From: Flavonifractor sp052065355
Lineage (GTDB): Bacteria > Bacillota > Clostridia > Oscillospirales > Oscillospiraceae
Length of the DNA stretch: 64,000 nt
Direction of reading: 5' to 3'
Assembly: GCF_052065355.1 (NCBI RefSeq)
Contig: NZ_JBQHUF010000001.1
Span: 248,001-312,000, forward strand
Of the stretch, positions 16,710 to 24,861 are shown one piece after another. The notes below the pieces were generated by a model, which did no database searches, was not told the DNA's origin, and was given only the letters and a program-made list of their open reading frames with translations. How positions within the stretch are numbered: position 1 is the stretch's first letter; each line of letters begins with the position of its first letter. The position numbers and the translations under genes are program-made.

Positions 16710-19700
16710 CATGGTCCACCTCCAGAACATGTTCCTCAATGTGGTCCGGCAGCAGATCCCACAGCAGGTTCCGCTTACCCAGAGCCACCACATAGGGGGC
16801 CGCCAGGCTGGGCCGGACGATCTTGTTCAGCAGCTTGCGGCAGGCCCTGGACACCACGGCCCGCTCGTTGCCGCTGAAGGGGGCAGACAGATAGGCCTCC
16901 ATCATCTTCTGGAAGGCCGGGGAATCCGCCGGGCGGCAGAGCTGCTTCCGTTCCCGGGCCGCTTCCAGATCGTCGATGTCGCAGACCAGATCACCCAGCA
17001 GACGGAACCCGCCGTGGCGGAAGTCGGTCAGGAGATCGTAGTAGTCGGCTCCCTCCGGCAGATGCTCCCGCAGAAATGTTTCTCTCTGCCCTTCTGCCAT
17101 CAGGTGCCACTGCTGTTCCACGATGGCCCTTCGCAGAGCGGCAATACGCTCCGGGGAAAGCTGTTGGAAGAAGGCGTACAGCTCGTCGCTGTCGTAGACC
17201 TCCTCCTGTCCTCTGGCGTAGAGGATGCGATCAATGTCCGTTTTCCGCTGCTGCCCCTTGGCTGGGGCGCGGCAGGCCCGAATGCGGGAGAGACAGTGCT
17301 CGTAGTCCCTCAGCAAGGCAGAGACAGAAGAAAGAATGTTTTGGTTCAGATGTTTTTTCCAACTTCGTTCCTGGGCGAAGGTGAATAGTTCGCCGTCCTT
17401 TGCCGGTTTCTCCTGAACTTTCGGTGTGTTGCGCTCCAACTGGCGGGCCAGCCAGGGCAATCGCTCCACCGGGGAGTCCACCGTGTCCCAGTTGATCCCA
17501 GCAAAGAAGGCCTCCAGCCGCTCCCGGTGGGTGGGCTCATACCAGGCGCGGCGGCGCTCCTCCGCGCGCTCCAACAGATATTTGTACTGGAGGAAAGGAG
17601 TGCGCTTTACCTTCCGTCCGCCCAGAAATTCATCCAGGTTGGGCCGCACACCGGTCTTGGCCGCATCGATCTCCAGCCCACTATAGATGGCCAAGGCTTC
17701 CAAGTCCCGGCGGTATCGCTTGCGCTCCTCCGGGTCGGTATGCTCGTTGTAGGCGATGACGCTACGATCCAGGGCGGCGTTGCAGATCTGTCCGATGCGG
17801 GCAGCAAAGGTGTTCTCCACCGTCTGAAACCGGGCCTGCCAGTCGTTGGCGTCGGACTTGGGTGCGGACAAGGATGGAATTTTCAGCAGGGGCAGGTTGG
17901 CGTTGTTGGAGAGCTGCTGATGGACATCGTAATCATAGTTCCGCTTCACACAGCGGTTCAGGATGGGATCGGCAATGGTCTTGATAAGGTCGCCGTCATA
18001 GTCCGCACCCCCCAGCCGCTCCGCTGCCAAACTGTCTGCAGACACCATGACCACATCGGTGAGGTGGCCCAGGTAATGCTGACGCAGTGCGTCTCCCTCT
18101 GGGTACACGGACAGCTGCAATTCCTCGTTCCGGGCGATGTGGGGATTGCGGAGAAGGGTACAGCTGTCCTCGTGGTCATAGGCGGCACCAGGCGCAAAGA
18201 AACTGTCCTCCGCAAAGAAATCTCCCAGCACCTGATTGCAGAAGTCCCGTTCACCGGGCAACTGGAACACACGGGGCGCAATTAACTGCCGCAGCAGTTC
18301 CAACAGATCACCGGAGAGAAAACGGTTGTCCCCTGACACCAGCAACCGCCCAACGGCGTAGCCTCGGAGGATCTTCCGGGCCTGTCCGTCCAGCTGTTCC
18401 ACGTAAATAGGCTCGCGGATAAACTTCGGGTTTTTCTCCAGCACCCGGGCCATAATGTGCGCGCGGCTCCCCTTGGGTTGGTTCAGGCCCCGGCAAAAGT
18501 ATTCCTGCTGATATGCTTCATTGGCACGAAAGTTATAGTAGGCCGTCTCGGTGGCCTTGGTCAGCCATTGCCGTGGATCATCCGCTGGACTGTGGTCCCA
18601 GCCCTCCGGCAGGTCGGCGGGGCGGAACTCCTCCGGCTGAATGGAGAGGGTGGAGAGAAATTGATAATTGAGTTCTACCAGTTTCTCTGGCTCCGTCTTA
18701 CTCAGGTTGGTGATGTACAGGGCGTGGTTGTAGTCCCGAAAGGCGTCCCAGTAGTCCTCCCAGGTCATACCGTTCTCCCGCAGCCATCCGTATGCCTTGA
18801 ACTGACTGCGGGTGAGAATGATGTCCACACTGCGGACGGGGTGTGCCTTGCCCCAGATGTCCACGATGCTCTGGGTACCGCTTCTCTTCAAGAAGTCCTT
18901 GAAATCCACCTGATGGAGCATCCCCTTGATGTAGGGCATCCGAATCTGGAAGGAGGTGTGGGTGTGGCTGCCGCTACAGGCCTTGTCCACCACATCGGCA
19001 TACTCTTTGGAGATGAGACCCACGCCGTCAAAGCGGGTGATGTCCAGATCTTCCAGCGTATCTGCCCGGTAGAAGGTTCCCGGCTCTCTGCCTTCCCGCA
19101 GGGTGATGACAGGGGCTCGCTCCACTCTCTTTGATGGATTGTCTATGACGATGACCCGGTGATTTTTGTCAATGCGAATGCCGTCCACCCGGGTTCCGCT
19201 GGAGAACATGAGACCATTGTAGGCGTAGAGTTTGCTGAGCTGGCAGCGATCCAGTTCCATGTTCAGCATGATCCGCTGGCGCATGGGCTCATACAGATCC
19301 GCCCGGATAAAGGAGAGACGAGACTGACGGCTCATGCTGGCGGAGCGTTCAAAAGCCACATAGCGGTGTGGGCCGCTGCCGAAGTCCAGAGTGATCCCCT
19401 CGGGACGGAACATGTCTCTGGCCTTCTCCCGGCGGGCCTGCTGCGTCCTTCCGGTTCCACGCCGGTCAAAGATCCCGGCGAAGTCCATATAGAACAGCAC
19501 ATCGGAAAGCGCTGTGACTTTCTCATCGCTACGCTCCCGCCAGCCCTCCCCGTGGAGTTGGTACATCAGCTGGTGGAACATAGCGCAGCTGTCCTGCTCG
19601 TGCCTGGCTCCCGGTACCTTGCAGTGCTCGGTGGCGCTGCGGTTCAGGGTAAAGGTGAAAACGCCGTCTTGCTCCGCGGCATAACTCATCACCGCCCGGG

Positions 19701-19731
19701 CAGAGAGTTCGTAGATCTGATAGGTAGCCAT
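16702..19731 (-). CDS. RdRP/YonO-like double-psi beta-barrel RNA polymerase homologue
   Basis: 1009 residues. The centre carries the catalytic signature of the RdRP/YonO branch of two-barrel RNA polymerases: GGADYDGDLI with D577, D579 and D581 (compare NADFDGD in RpoC in this same window). It is preceded by TLLRNPHIARNEELQLSV (about 525-542) and YLGHLTDVVMVSADSL, the order seen in eukaryotic RdRPs. Upstream, FDGVGLISKEYAD (234-246) and FQIRMPYIKGML (261-272, K269) match the other conserved RdRP block that supplies the basic residue. The N- and C-terminal thirds are not assignable. GGAGGTGAGCCA precedes ATG 19731. Template type (DNA or RNA) cannot be told. It is paired with the downstream unknown gene. 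Confidence 0.82.
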   Translation of the reverse strand: MATYQIYELSARAVMSYAAEQDGVFTFTLNRSATEHCKVPGARHEQDSCAMFHQLMYQLHGEGWRERSDEKVTALSDVLFYMDFAGIFDRRGTGRTQQARREKARDMFRPEGITLDFGSGPHRYVAFERSASMSRQSRLSFIRADLYEPMRQRIMLNMELDRCQLSKLYAYNGLMFSSGTRVDGIRIDKNHRVIVIDNPSKRVERAPVITLREGREPGTFYRADTLEDLDITRFDGVGLISKEYADVVDKACSGSHTHTSFQIRMPYIKGMLHQVDFKDFLKRSGTQSIVDIWGKAHPVRSVDIILTRSQFKAYGWLRENGMTWEDYWDAFRDYNHALYITNLSKTEPEKLVELNYQFLSTLSIQPEEFRPADLPEGWDHSPADDPRQWLTKATETAYYNFRANEAYQQEYFCRGLNQPKGSRAHIMARVLEKNPKFIREPIYVEQLDGQARKILRGYAVGRLLVSGDNRFLSGDLLELLRQLIAPRVFQLPGERDFCNQVLGDFFAEDSFFAPGAAYDHEDSCTLLRNPHIARNEELQLSVYPEGDALRQHYLGHLTDVVMVSADSLAAERLGGADYDGDLIKTIADPILNRCVKRNYDYDVHQQLSNNANLPLLKIPSLSAPKSDANDWQARFQTVENTFAARIGQICNAALDRSVIAYNEHTDPEERKRYRRDLEALAIYSGLEIDAAKTGVRPNLDEFLGGRKVKRTPFLQYKYLLERAEERRRAWYEPTHRERLEAFFAGINWDTVDSPVERLPWLARQLERNTPKVQEKPAKDGELFTFAQERSWKKHLNQNILSSVSALLRDYEHCLSRIRACRAPAKGQQRKTDIDRILYARGQEEVYDSDELYAFFQQLSPERIAALRRAIVEQQWHLMAEGQRETFLREHLPEGADYYDLLTDFRHGGFRLLGDLVCDIDDLEAARERKQLCRPADSPAFQKMMEAYLSAPFSGNERAVVSRACRKLLNKIVRPSLAAPYVVALGKRNLLWDLLPDHIEEHVLEVDHAE

Positions 19732-19853
19732 TGGCTCACCTCCGTTTGCTCTATTCTACCACAAACCATTTCAAAATCAAAATGAATACTACTCCCACTT
19801 CTTTTGAGGTGGGAGCTTTTTGTATTCAAATTCTTGAAATGGAGGTACCAAAC
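19732..19853 (+). promoter_or_regulatory. Divergent promoter region with leader terminator before repA
   Basis: The region holds TTGATT-16-TAGAAT on the minus strand for the polymerase gene. On the plus strand a hairpin CTCCCACTTC/GAGGTGGGAG followed by CTTTTT (19792-19821) lies 20 bp before the repA ribosome site GGAGGT. No gene upstream on the plus strand needs a terminator, so it may act as an attenuator or block read-in. Confidence 0.5.
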
Positions 19854-20930
19854 ATGAACAACAAAATGAACCATCCCCTGATCACAGTGGACGGCAGAAC
19901 CCTGATGGATCGTCCGCTGGAGCCGCCCAATTTTGTGGTGGATACCCTGATCTCTCAGGGTCTGCACATCCTGGCTGGCTCACCAAAGGTGGGCAAGTCC
20001 TGGCTTGCTCTATGGCTGGCGGTGACAGTTGCCAAGGGAGAACCGGTCTGGAACATGACCACCAAGCAGGGCACCACCCTCTATCTCTGTCTGGAGGATT
20101 CCGTCCTCCGCATCCAGAATCGGCTCTTTGAAATCACGGAGGATGCACCAGACAGCGTCCACTTCTGTACCGAGTGCGCCCACATCGGCCAAGGGTTGGA
20201 GGAACAGGTGGACGCATTTATCGCCGCACACCCCGACACCGTGCTGGTCATCATTGACACCCTGCAGATGGTCCGTCCGATCCACGACGCCACCTACGCC
20301 AATGACTACCGGGATCTATCTGTGCTCAAGCGGCTGGCGGACAAGCACGGCATTGTCATCCTGCTCATCCACCATCTGCGGAAAGAAAAGGCGGAAGATG
20401 TGTTCCACCGGATCTCCGGGACCACTGCCATCAGCGGCGCAGTGGATTCCAGCTTCACACTGGTGGAAGAAAAGCGGGGCAGCGGCAGAGCCAGACTGAC
20501 CTGCGTAGGCCGGGACATCGAATACCGGGAGCTGGAGCTTCGACGCAGCGAGGAAAATGTGTGGGAGTTGGTTTCGGACAGCAGAGAAGAACCCGTGCTG
20601 CGTGAGGATCGGATCGTCGTTCTTCTCTCTGCTTTTATGAGCACCAGAACAATATTTATCGGCACTCCCACGGAGCTCTCCGAAAAGATCGACCCTGACA
20701 GAATCGAAGGGGTAACGCCCAAAAAGATTTCAAGGCTGATCCTGCAAAGCGTTGAGGCCCTAAGAAAAAACGGAATTCAGGCAATGGTGCGCCGCAGCAA
20801 CGGAAAACGAGTGATTGAGCTGCGCCGTGCCGATAGTGCCGATTTGGAGGGCGCCGGAGAAATCGTCCCTATCGACCCTGTCGAGGCGCTGTGCGGTGAT
20901 TTGCGGGCGGTTTCCAGGTGCGGCGAGTAA
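19854..20930 (+). CDS. RepA-like AAA ATPase/helicase (AAA_25)
   Basis: 358 residues of the RecA-fold RepA/AAA_25 family. Walker A is AGSPKVGKSWLALWLA, Walker B is VLVIIDTLQMV, and VILLIHHLRKEKAED plus SGTTAISGAVDSSFTL form the later conserved motifs. The C-terminal ~100 residues look like a winged-helix region (SRLILQSVEALRKNGIQAMV). Plasmid RepA hexamers unwind origins; in mobilizable elements such genes may support replication after excision. ATG 19854 has GGAGGT seven bases upstream. It leads the plus-strand mobilization operon. Confidence 0.85.
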   Translation: MNNKMNHPLITVDGRTLMDRPLEPPNFVVDTLISQGLHILAGSPKVGKSWLALWLAVTVAKGEPVWNMTTKQGTTLYLCLEDSVLRIQNRLFEITEDAPDSVHFCTECAHIGQGLEEQVDAFIAAHPDTVLVIIDTLQMVRPIHDATYANDYRDLSVLKRLADKHGIVILLIHHLRKEKAEDVFHRISGTTAISGAVDSSFTLVEEKRGSGRARLTCVGRDIEYRELELRRSEENVWELVSDSREEPVLREDRIVVLLSAFMSTRTIFIGTPTELSEKIDPDRIEGVTPKKISRLILQSVEALRKNGIQAMVRRSNGKRVIELRRADSADLEGAGEIVPIDPVEALCGDLRAVSRCGE

Positions 20931-21131
20931 ACTCCCGCAAAGCAAAAGAAACGCCGTGTTGGGCCGCTTGTGGCCGAAGGAGGAGCGCGGGTGTTCGGCG
21001 CGGGAGAATCACCTCCTTGGAGGTGGCCAGCATCGCGTTTGTCTGGTCACCGGCAAAGCCGCCGCCCGCCTTCCGCATAATTTCCGGGCAGAAGCCCGGA
21101 CCCACTTTATCTGTGATTTGGAGGAAACGAC
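20931..21131 (+). other. Candidate origin of transfer between repA and mobC
   Basis: About 200 bp without a convincing gene contains two perfect inverted repeats: CACCTCC-TT-GGAGGTG (21010-21025) and TCCGGGC-AGAA-GCCCGGA (21083-21100). Origins of transfer of MobC/MobA systems typically lie just upstream of mobC and contain such repeats near the nick. No nick sequence is identified. The first repeat overlaps ribosome-site-like GGAGG and could also be a translation control hairpin. Confidence 0.4.
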
Positions 21132-21440
21132 ATGAAAAAAGATATCAAATTCAGCACCAGGATGGCATCCAAAGACCGGGAGGCCATCAAGGAATTGGCG
21201 AAACGCTCCGGGATGTCCATGAGCGATTATGTGACAGCCTGCTGTCTGGGAAAGCAGGTTGTGGTCGTCGATGGACTAAAAGAAGTGCTCAAGGAGCTGA
21301 AGTCCATCGGAAGAAATCTGAATCAGCTTGTCACCCTGGCGCACATGGGACGCGTCACGGTGATCAACCTGGACGGTGTACGCCAGGCGTTCTCTGAACT
21401 CTGCGCTGCTGTCCGGCTGATCCTGGAACGAAAGCGGTGA
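21132..21440 (+). CDS. mobC: MobC-like relaxosome accessory protein
   Basis: 102 residues. The N-terminus KFSTRMASKDREAIKELAKR is a ribbon-helix-helix DNA-binding segment, and SGMSMSDYVTACCLG followed by LKEVLKELKSIGRNLNQL is the MobC pattern. MobC opens DNA at the transfer origin and recruits the relaxase. It lies six bases before the relaxase gene, the standard order. Confidence 0.85.
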   Translation: MKKDIKFSTRMASKDREAIKELAKRSGMSMSDYVTACCLGKQVVVVDGLKEVLKELKSIGRNLNQLVTLAHMGRVTVINLDGVRQAFSELCAAVRLILERKR

Positions 21441-21446
21441 TGAAAA

Positions 21447-22811
21447 ATGGCGATCATCAGCTTCACTAACTACAAGTGTGGTCAGAGCACCGGATGCATG
21501 GGAGCCGTGATGCGGTACACCATGCAGAACAAGAAAACCGAGTGTGACGGTCAACAGTTGGTCACAGGCATCAACTGCCAGTCGGAATCTGTCTACGCGG
21601 ACTTCATGACCACCAAGCGGCTGCATCACAAAACCGACGGTGTGCTGTTCTACCACATGGTGCAGAGCTTTCCAAAAGGCGAAGCGGTCGATCCGGTCGC
21701 CGCTCATGCGGCGGCACTGAAGCTGGCTGAGTACTATGAGGGCTATGAAGTTCTGGTCTGCACCCACACAGACCGGGAACACATTCATTCCCACTTTCTC
21801 ATCAACTCCGTCAACTTCGATACGGGAAAGAAACTGCACATCGCAAAGGAGCAGCTCCAGGAACTGCGGCAGCGCAACGATCAAGTCTGTATGGAGTTTT
21901 CTCTTCCTGTGTTCCGGCCTGCGGACAGGAAGCAAAAAACGAAAACCATGACGATTGGTGAATATCATACCGCAGCCCGTGGCCAGAGCAAAAAGCTGCA
22001 GCTCATGAATATCATCAACGACTGTATGCGCCACGCCTCTAACCGTGAGGAGTTCATTGCGCTGATGGAGAGCGAGGGCTACAAGGTACGCTGGGAAACC
22101 TCCCGGCGGAACATCACCTACACCACACCCAGCGGCTGGCAGTGCCGTGACCGCCTGCTGTTCGGGGACAAATATCTGAAGGAGAATATGGAATATGAAT
22201 TCAGGATCAGAGAAGAAATTATCTATGGACGAGCTGTTGGAAAAGAACCGACCTACGCAGATGGTACAGACCACGCCGCAGCCTCCGACGCAGGAGCTGA
22301 CACCGCCTCCCGAAGTGCATCCCACGAAAGCGGAGTGGGAGGATCTGCTGAGCGACCTCTGCGCACTGGGGTACCACACCGAGAGACAGACTGGCTATCT
22401 GAAGAAGGTCAACGAACTGCTTGTGCAGCTCCCGAACCGGACGCAGATGGACGAACTGCTGAAAGCGGTGAAGCATCTGGAGCAGATGAGCGAACAGGCT
22501 GGGAAGCGGAACGAGAAGCGTTTTTCTCTGCCCAATATCAGGCTGCCCAGACTGAGTCTGCCGGACATTCCGTGGACCAGTCTGCTGTTGGGACTGGCGG
22601 CCCTGGCGCTGACTGGGCTGGTGCTGTGGGTGGTGTGGTCCAGCTTGGACACACTCTGGAGCGCGGCCAAGACGCTGCTCCCGTGAAGGACGCCACCACG
22701 CACTACCACGCAGACAGCAAGGCCCTCCGGAAAGAACGGCAAAAGAAAATCGCCCAAGGCCACGCCGAGGACGATCACGAAGAAGAACAGACTTGGCAGC
22801 AGACTATGTAA
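21447..22811 (+). CDS. Relaxase / mobilization nuclease (MOBP-like)
   Basis: 454 residues. The N-terminal relaxase domain includes the metal-binding three-His motif HTDREHIHSHFLINSVN (about 107-123); the early tyrosines and TKRLHHKTDGVLFYHMVQSF also fit. Relaxases nick the transfer origin and carry the strand to the recipient. From about residue 250 the protein is low-complexity, Ala/Glu/Thr-rich and unlike a folded domain, and this is exactly the stretch that encodes another protein in a second frame (22195-22686). Start ATG 21447 follows mobC closely. Confidence 0.88.
   Translation: MAIISFTNYKCGQSTGCMGAVMRYTMQNKKTECDGQQLVTGINCQSESVYADFMTTKRLHHKTDGVLFYHMVQSFPKGEAVDPVAAHAAALKLAEYYEGYEVLVCTHTDREHIHSHFLINSVNFDTGKKLHIAKEQLQELRQRNDQVCMEFSLPVFRPADRKQKTKTMTIGEYHTAARGQSKKLQLMNIINDCMRHASNREEFIALMESEGYKVRWETSRRNITYTTPSGWQCRDRLLFGDKYLKENMEYEFRIREEIIYGRAVGKEPTYADGTDHAAASDAGADTASRSASHESGVGGSAERPLRTGVPHRETDWLSEEGQRTACAAPEPDADGRTAESGEASGADERTGWEAEREAFFSAQYQAAQTESAGHSVDQSAVGTGGPGADWAGAVGGVVQLGHTLERGQDAAPVKDATTHYHADSKALRKERQKKIAQGHAEDDHEEEQTWQQTM
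22195..22686 (+). CDS. Nested MobB-like protein with C-terminal membrane anchor
   Basis: This 163-residue frame lies wholly inside the relaxase gene, shifted by +1. It has protein-like character: a Pro-rich N-terminus, a helical middle (LKKVNELLVQLPNRTQMDEL), a basic stretch and one clear membrane segment, LLLGLAALALTGLVLWVVW. ColE1-type plasmids have mbeB and mbeD nested in mbeA in the same way, and their products help relaxase function. ATG 22195 has GGAGAATATGGAAT just upstream. The relaxase frame is low-complexity here, consistent with the second frame being the constrained one. Confidence 0.7.
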   Translation: MNSGSEKKLSMDELLEKNRPTQMVQTTPQPPTQELTPPPEVHPTKAEWEDLLSDLCALGYHTERQTGYLKKVNELLVQLPNRTQMDELLKAVKHLEQMSEQAGKRNEKRFSLPNIRLPRLSLPDIPWTSLLLGLAALALTGLVLWVVWSSLDTLWSAAKTLLP

Positions 22812-22825
22812 AGGAGGATGATCAC

Positions 22826-23023
22826 ATGAGTTATCAGCAGGCACTGTATGATCGGGAGCATCCCCGATACTCTGAGCCGACAGAATATATCACGATGGAA
22901 GTGGACGGACTGATTGTTGCTCTCCGCTTCAAAAACACCGTTACACAACCTGGCACAGTGTCGGAAATTGAGCAGACACTGTTGATGGCACAGGACTTTG
23001 AAAACCTGAACAAGCCTGCTTGA
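22826..23023 (+). CDS. Small unknown protein of the mobilizable element
   Basis: 65 residues, MSYQQALYDREHPRYSEPTE at the start, acidic to neutral, no membrane segment and no known motif. AAAGGAGG seven bases before ATG 22826 is a strong ribosome site and supports translation. It sits between relaxase and recombinase, where comparable small proteins occur in related elements. Function unknown. Confidence 0.6.
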   Translation: MSYQQALYDREHPRYSEPTEYITMEVDGLIVALRFKNTVTQPGTVSEIEQTLLMAQDFENLNKPA

Positions 23024-23140
23024 TTCAGTAGACTTTTTACCAGTGGTGTGGGATACTGTGTGTGCATATGAACCTTGACAATTTAATCTGAGCAAACCAT
23101 ATGCACCGCAGTCCTATACCAGAAAGGACAAGGTGCAATC

Positions 23141-24739
23141 ATGGAAAAAAACAAGCGAGTATACTGCCTCTATCGAGTCTCTACCAAAGGACAGGTAGAA
23201 AAAGATGATATCCCGATGCAGAAACAATACTGCCGTGAATTTGCGGAGAGCCAGGGATGGACGATCATCAAAGAATTTGCGGAAAAAGGTGTCTCGGGTT
23301 TCAAGGTGGCTGCTGCTGACCGCGACGCCATTCAGGAGATCCGCCAGGACGCCGAGGAACGGAAGTTTGACATCCTGCTGGTGTTCATGTTCGATCGCCT
23401 GGGGCGGCGGGACGATGAGACGCCCTTCGTGGTGGAGTGGTTCATCCGCAACGGAATCGAAGTGTGGAGCGCAATGGAAGGGCAGCAGAAGATGGACGAT
23501 CATATCGACAAACTGCTGAACTACATCCGTTACTGGCAGGCCTCAGGTGAGAGCCTCAAAACCTCTGCCCGAACAAAGACACGCCTTTCGCAAATTGTGC
23601 AGGAGGGGAGGTTCCGCGGCGGGATCGTTCCCTATGGATACCGCCTGGAAAAGCAGGGGCGCTTCAATAAAAAGAATCACGAAGTCAACGAGATTCTGAT
23701 TGACCCGGATGAAGCTGCGGTGGTGCGCATCATCTTTGAAAAATATGTCTATGAGGGGTTTGGCGCACAGCGGTTGTCCCGGTGGCTATATAACAACGGC
23801 TATCTCAACCGAAAGGGGACCAACTTCGCCAATACCACCATCATCAAAATGCTGAAGAACATCATGTATGTGGGCATTCTGCGCAGTGGGGAAACACGCT
23901 CAGAAATCTTTCCGGAGCTGCAAATCGTTCCTCTGGATCTGTATGAGCGAGCACAGGAGTTGATGGAGGCCAGGACAATGCACCACAATGAGGTGCCCTT
24001 TAACTCCAAGGGGAAGGCGCTGCTCTCCGGGATGGTCTACTGCGCCCACTGTGGTTCCAAACTGGTGCTGACCACCAGCAGCGGCAGACGAGCCAAGGGT
24101 GAGCCCAAACGGGAAACCCATATCCGATATGCCTGCCACTACAAGATCCGCCATCCTCAGGACTGTGACGGTCAGACCGGATACTCCGGCGAGAAACTGG
24201 ACGGCATTATTGATAAGATCGTCATCCAACTCTTTGAGCGGATGAAGACTGCACCCAGGAGCCAGCTCATTCAAAAGCAGAGGGAAAAAGAACTCCAACT
24301 GGCAAACAGTTCGGTGGCGAATCTGGAGAAACTCCATGCCGCCGCAGAACGGGAGCTGGAGAGCTACAAGAAAGAGATCATCAAAACCATCAATGGGACT
24401 GGCAGTTTTGGAGCGGACATCCTCGGCGAGATGATAGAGGACACCCGAAGCAAACTGGCGGCGCTGGCACAGGAATTGGAACAGGCCAAGGAAAAAGCGG
24501 CTAATCTGAAGAACTCTGCCGTTGCCGTCCAAAAGGAGTATGACAAGATTATGTCCTGGGCCGACCTGTATGCGGGGAGTAGTATCGAGGGAAAGAAGAT
24601 GATCCTGCGGCAGCTCATTGAGCGAGTGAATATCGGGAGGAACTTTGAAATCGAAGTGGAATTCAAAATCAGTGCCACACAGTTCTTCGACTTCCTGCAT
24701 CCGGAAGGGGACAAGAGTGTGTACTATCGTGCATCCTAA
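23141..24739 (+). CDS. Large serine recombinase (site-specific integrase)
   Basis: 532 residues in the usual order. The resolvase catalytic domain has Ser-14 in YCLYRVSTKGQ and VFMFDRLGRRDDE. The recombinase domain spans about 165-290 (IPYGYRLEKQGR-like start, FGAQRLSRWLYNNGY). A zinc ribbon has CAHCGSKL and YACHYKIRHPQDC, and a coiled coil follows (VANLEKLHAAAERELESYKK). Such enzymes integrate and excise elements through short att sites. It ends 47 bp from the tRNA-Ala gene, so the right att site is probably within 24740-24842. No partner excisionase is recognised. Confidence 0.93.
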   Translation: MEKNKRVYCLYRVSTKGQVEKDDIPMQKQYCREFAESQGWTIIKEFAEKGVSGFKVAAADRDAIQEIRQDAEERKFDILLVFMFDRLGRRDDETPFVVEWFIRNGIEVWSAMEGQQKMDDHIDKLLNYIRYWQASGESLKTSARTKTRLSQIVQEGRFRGGIVPYGYRLEKQGRFNKKNHEVNEILIDPDEAAVVRIIFEKYVYEGFGAQRLSRWLYNNGYLNRKGTNFANTTIIKMLKNIMYVGILRSGETRSEIFPELQIVPLDLYERAQELMEARTMHHNEVPFNSKGKALLSGMVYCAHCGSKLVLTTSSGRRAKGEPKRETHIRYACHYKIRHPQDCDGQTGYSGEKLDGIIDKIVIQLFERMKTAPRSQLIQKQREKELQLANSSVANLEKLHAAAERELESYKKEIIKTINGTGSFGADILGEMIEDTRSKLAALAQELEQAKEKAANLKNSAVAVQKEYDKIMSWADLYAGSSIEGKKMILRQLIERVNIGRNFEIEVEFKISATQFFDFLHPEGDKSVYYRAS

Positions 24740-24745
24740 AAGCAT

Positions 24746-24783
24746 GAAAAAACTCGGGAGATCTCAAAACGAGATCTCCCGAG
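24746..24783 (-). terminator. Terminator of tRNA-Ala
   Basis: CTCGGGAGATCTC-AAAAC-GAGATCTCCCGAG is a perfect 13-bp stem, followed on the minus strand by six T. It directly follows the tRNA 3' end in its transcription direction. The plus strand lacks a T-run, so it is a weak stop for the recombinase gene. Confidence 0.75.
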
Positions 24784-24785
24784 TG

Positions 24786-24861
24786 TGGTGGACCTAATCG
24801 GGATCGAACCGACGACCTTACGGATGCGAACCGTACGCTCTCCCAGCTGAGCTATAGGCCC
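24786..24861 (-). tRNA. tRNA-Ala (anticodon CGC), CCA encoded
   Basis: The minus strand folds as a full cloverleaf: acceptor GGGCCTA/TAGGTCC with the G3:U70 pair that marks alanine tRNAs, D arm GCTC...GAGC, anticodon stem TACGG/CCGTA with loop TTCGCAT (anticodon CGC, reading GCG), and T arm GTCGG TTCGATC CCGAT. The discriminator is A and CCA is encoded at 24786-24788. Its 3' 57 bases recur at 9582-9638. Confidence 0.93.

Larger units (their letters stand above)
15456..24783 (+). mobile_element. Integrative mobilizable element with serine recombinase and MOB genes
   Basis: This block contains a DUF6809 protein, an unknown protein plus RdRP/YonO-like polymerase pair on the minus strand, a RepA-like ATPase, MobC, a relaxase with a nested gene, a small protein and a large serine recombinase. 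There is no type IV secretion set, so it should be mobilizable and not self-transmissible. The right end is at the recombinase next to tRNA-Ala. The left end is placed between lysS and the DUF6809 gene from gene content only; I found no repeat that fixes it. The 57-bp tRNA repeat at 9582 may instead mark an older and larger element boundary. Confidence 0.75.

Noticed and set aside
19732..19853. Riboswitch before repA
   Set aside because: Only a single hairpin with a T-run is present; no aptamer-like conserved core can be recognised.
20815..21397. Overlapping plus-strand frames between repA and mobC as genes
   Set aside because: They lack ribosome sites and family similarity; the region fits a transfer-origin gap better.
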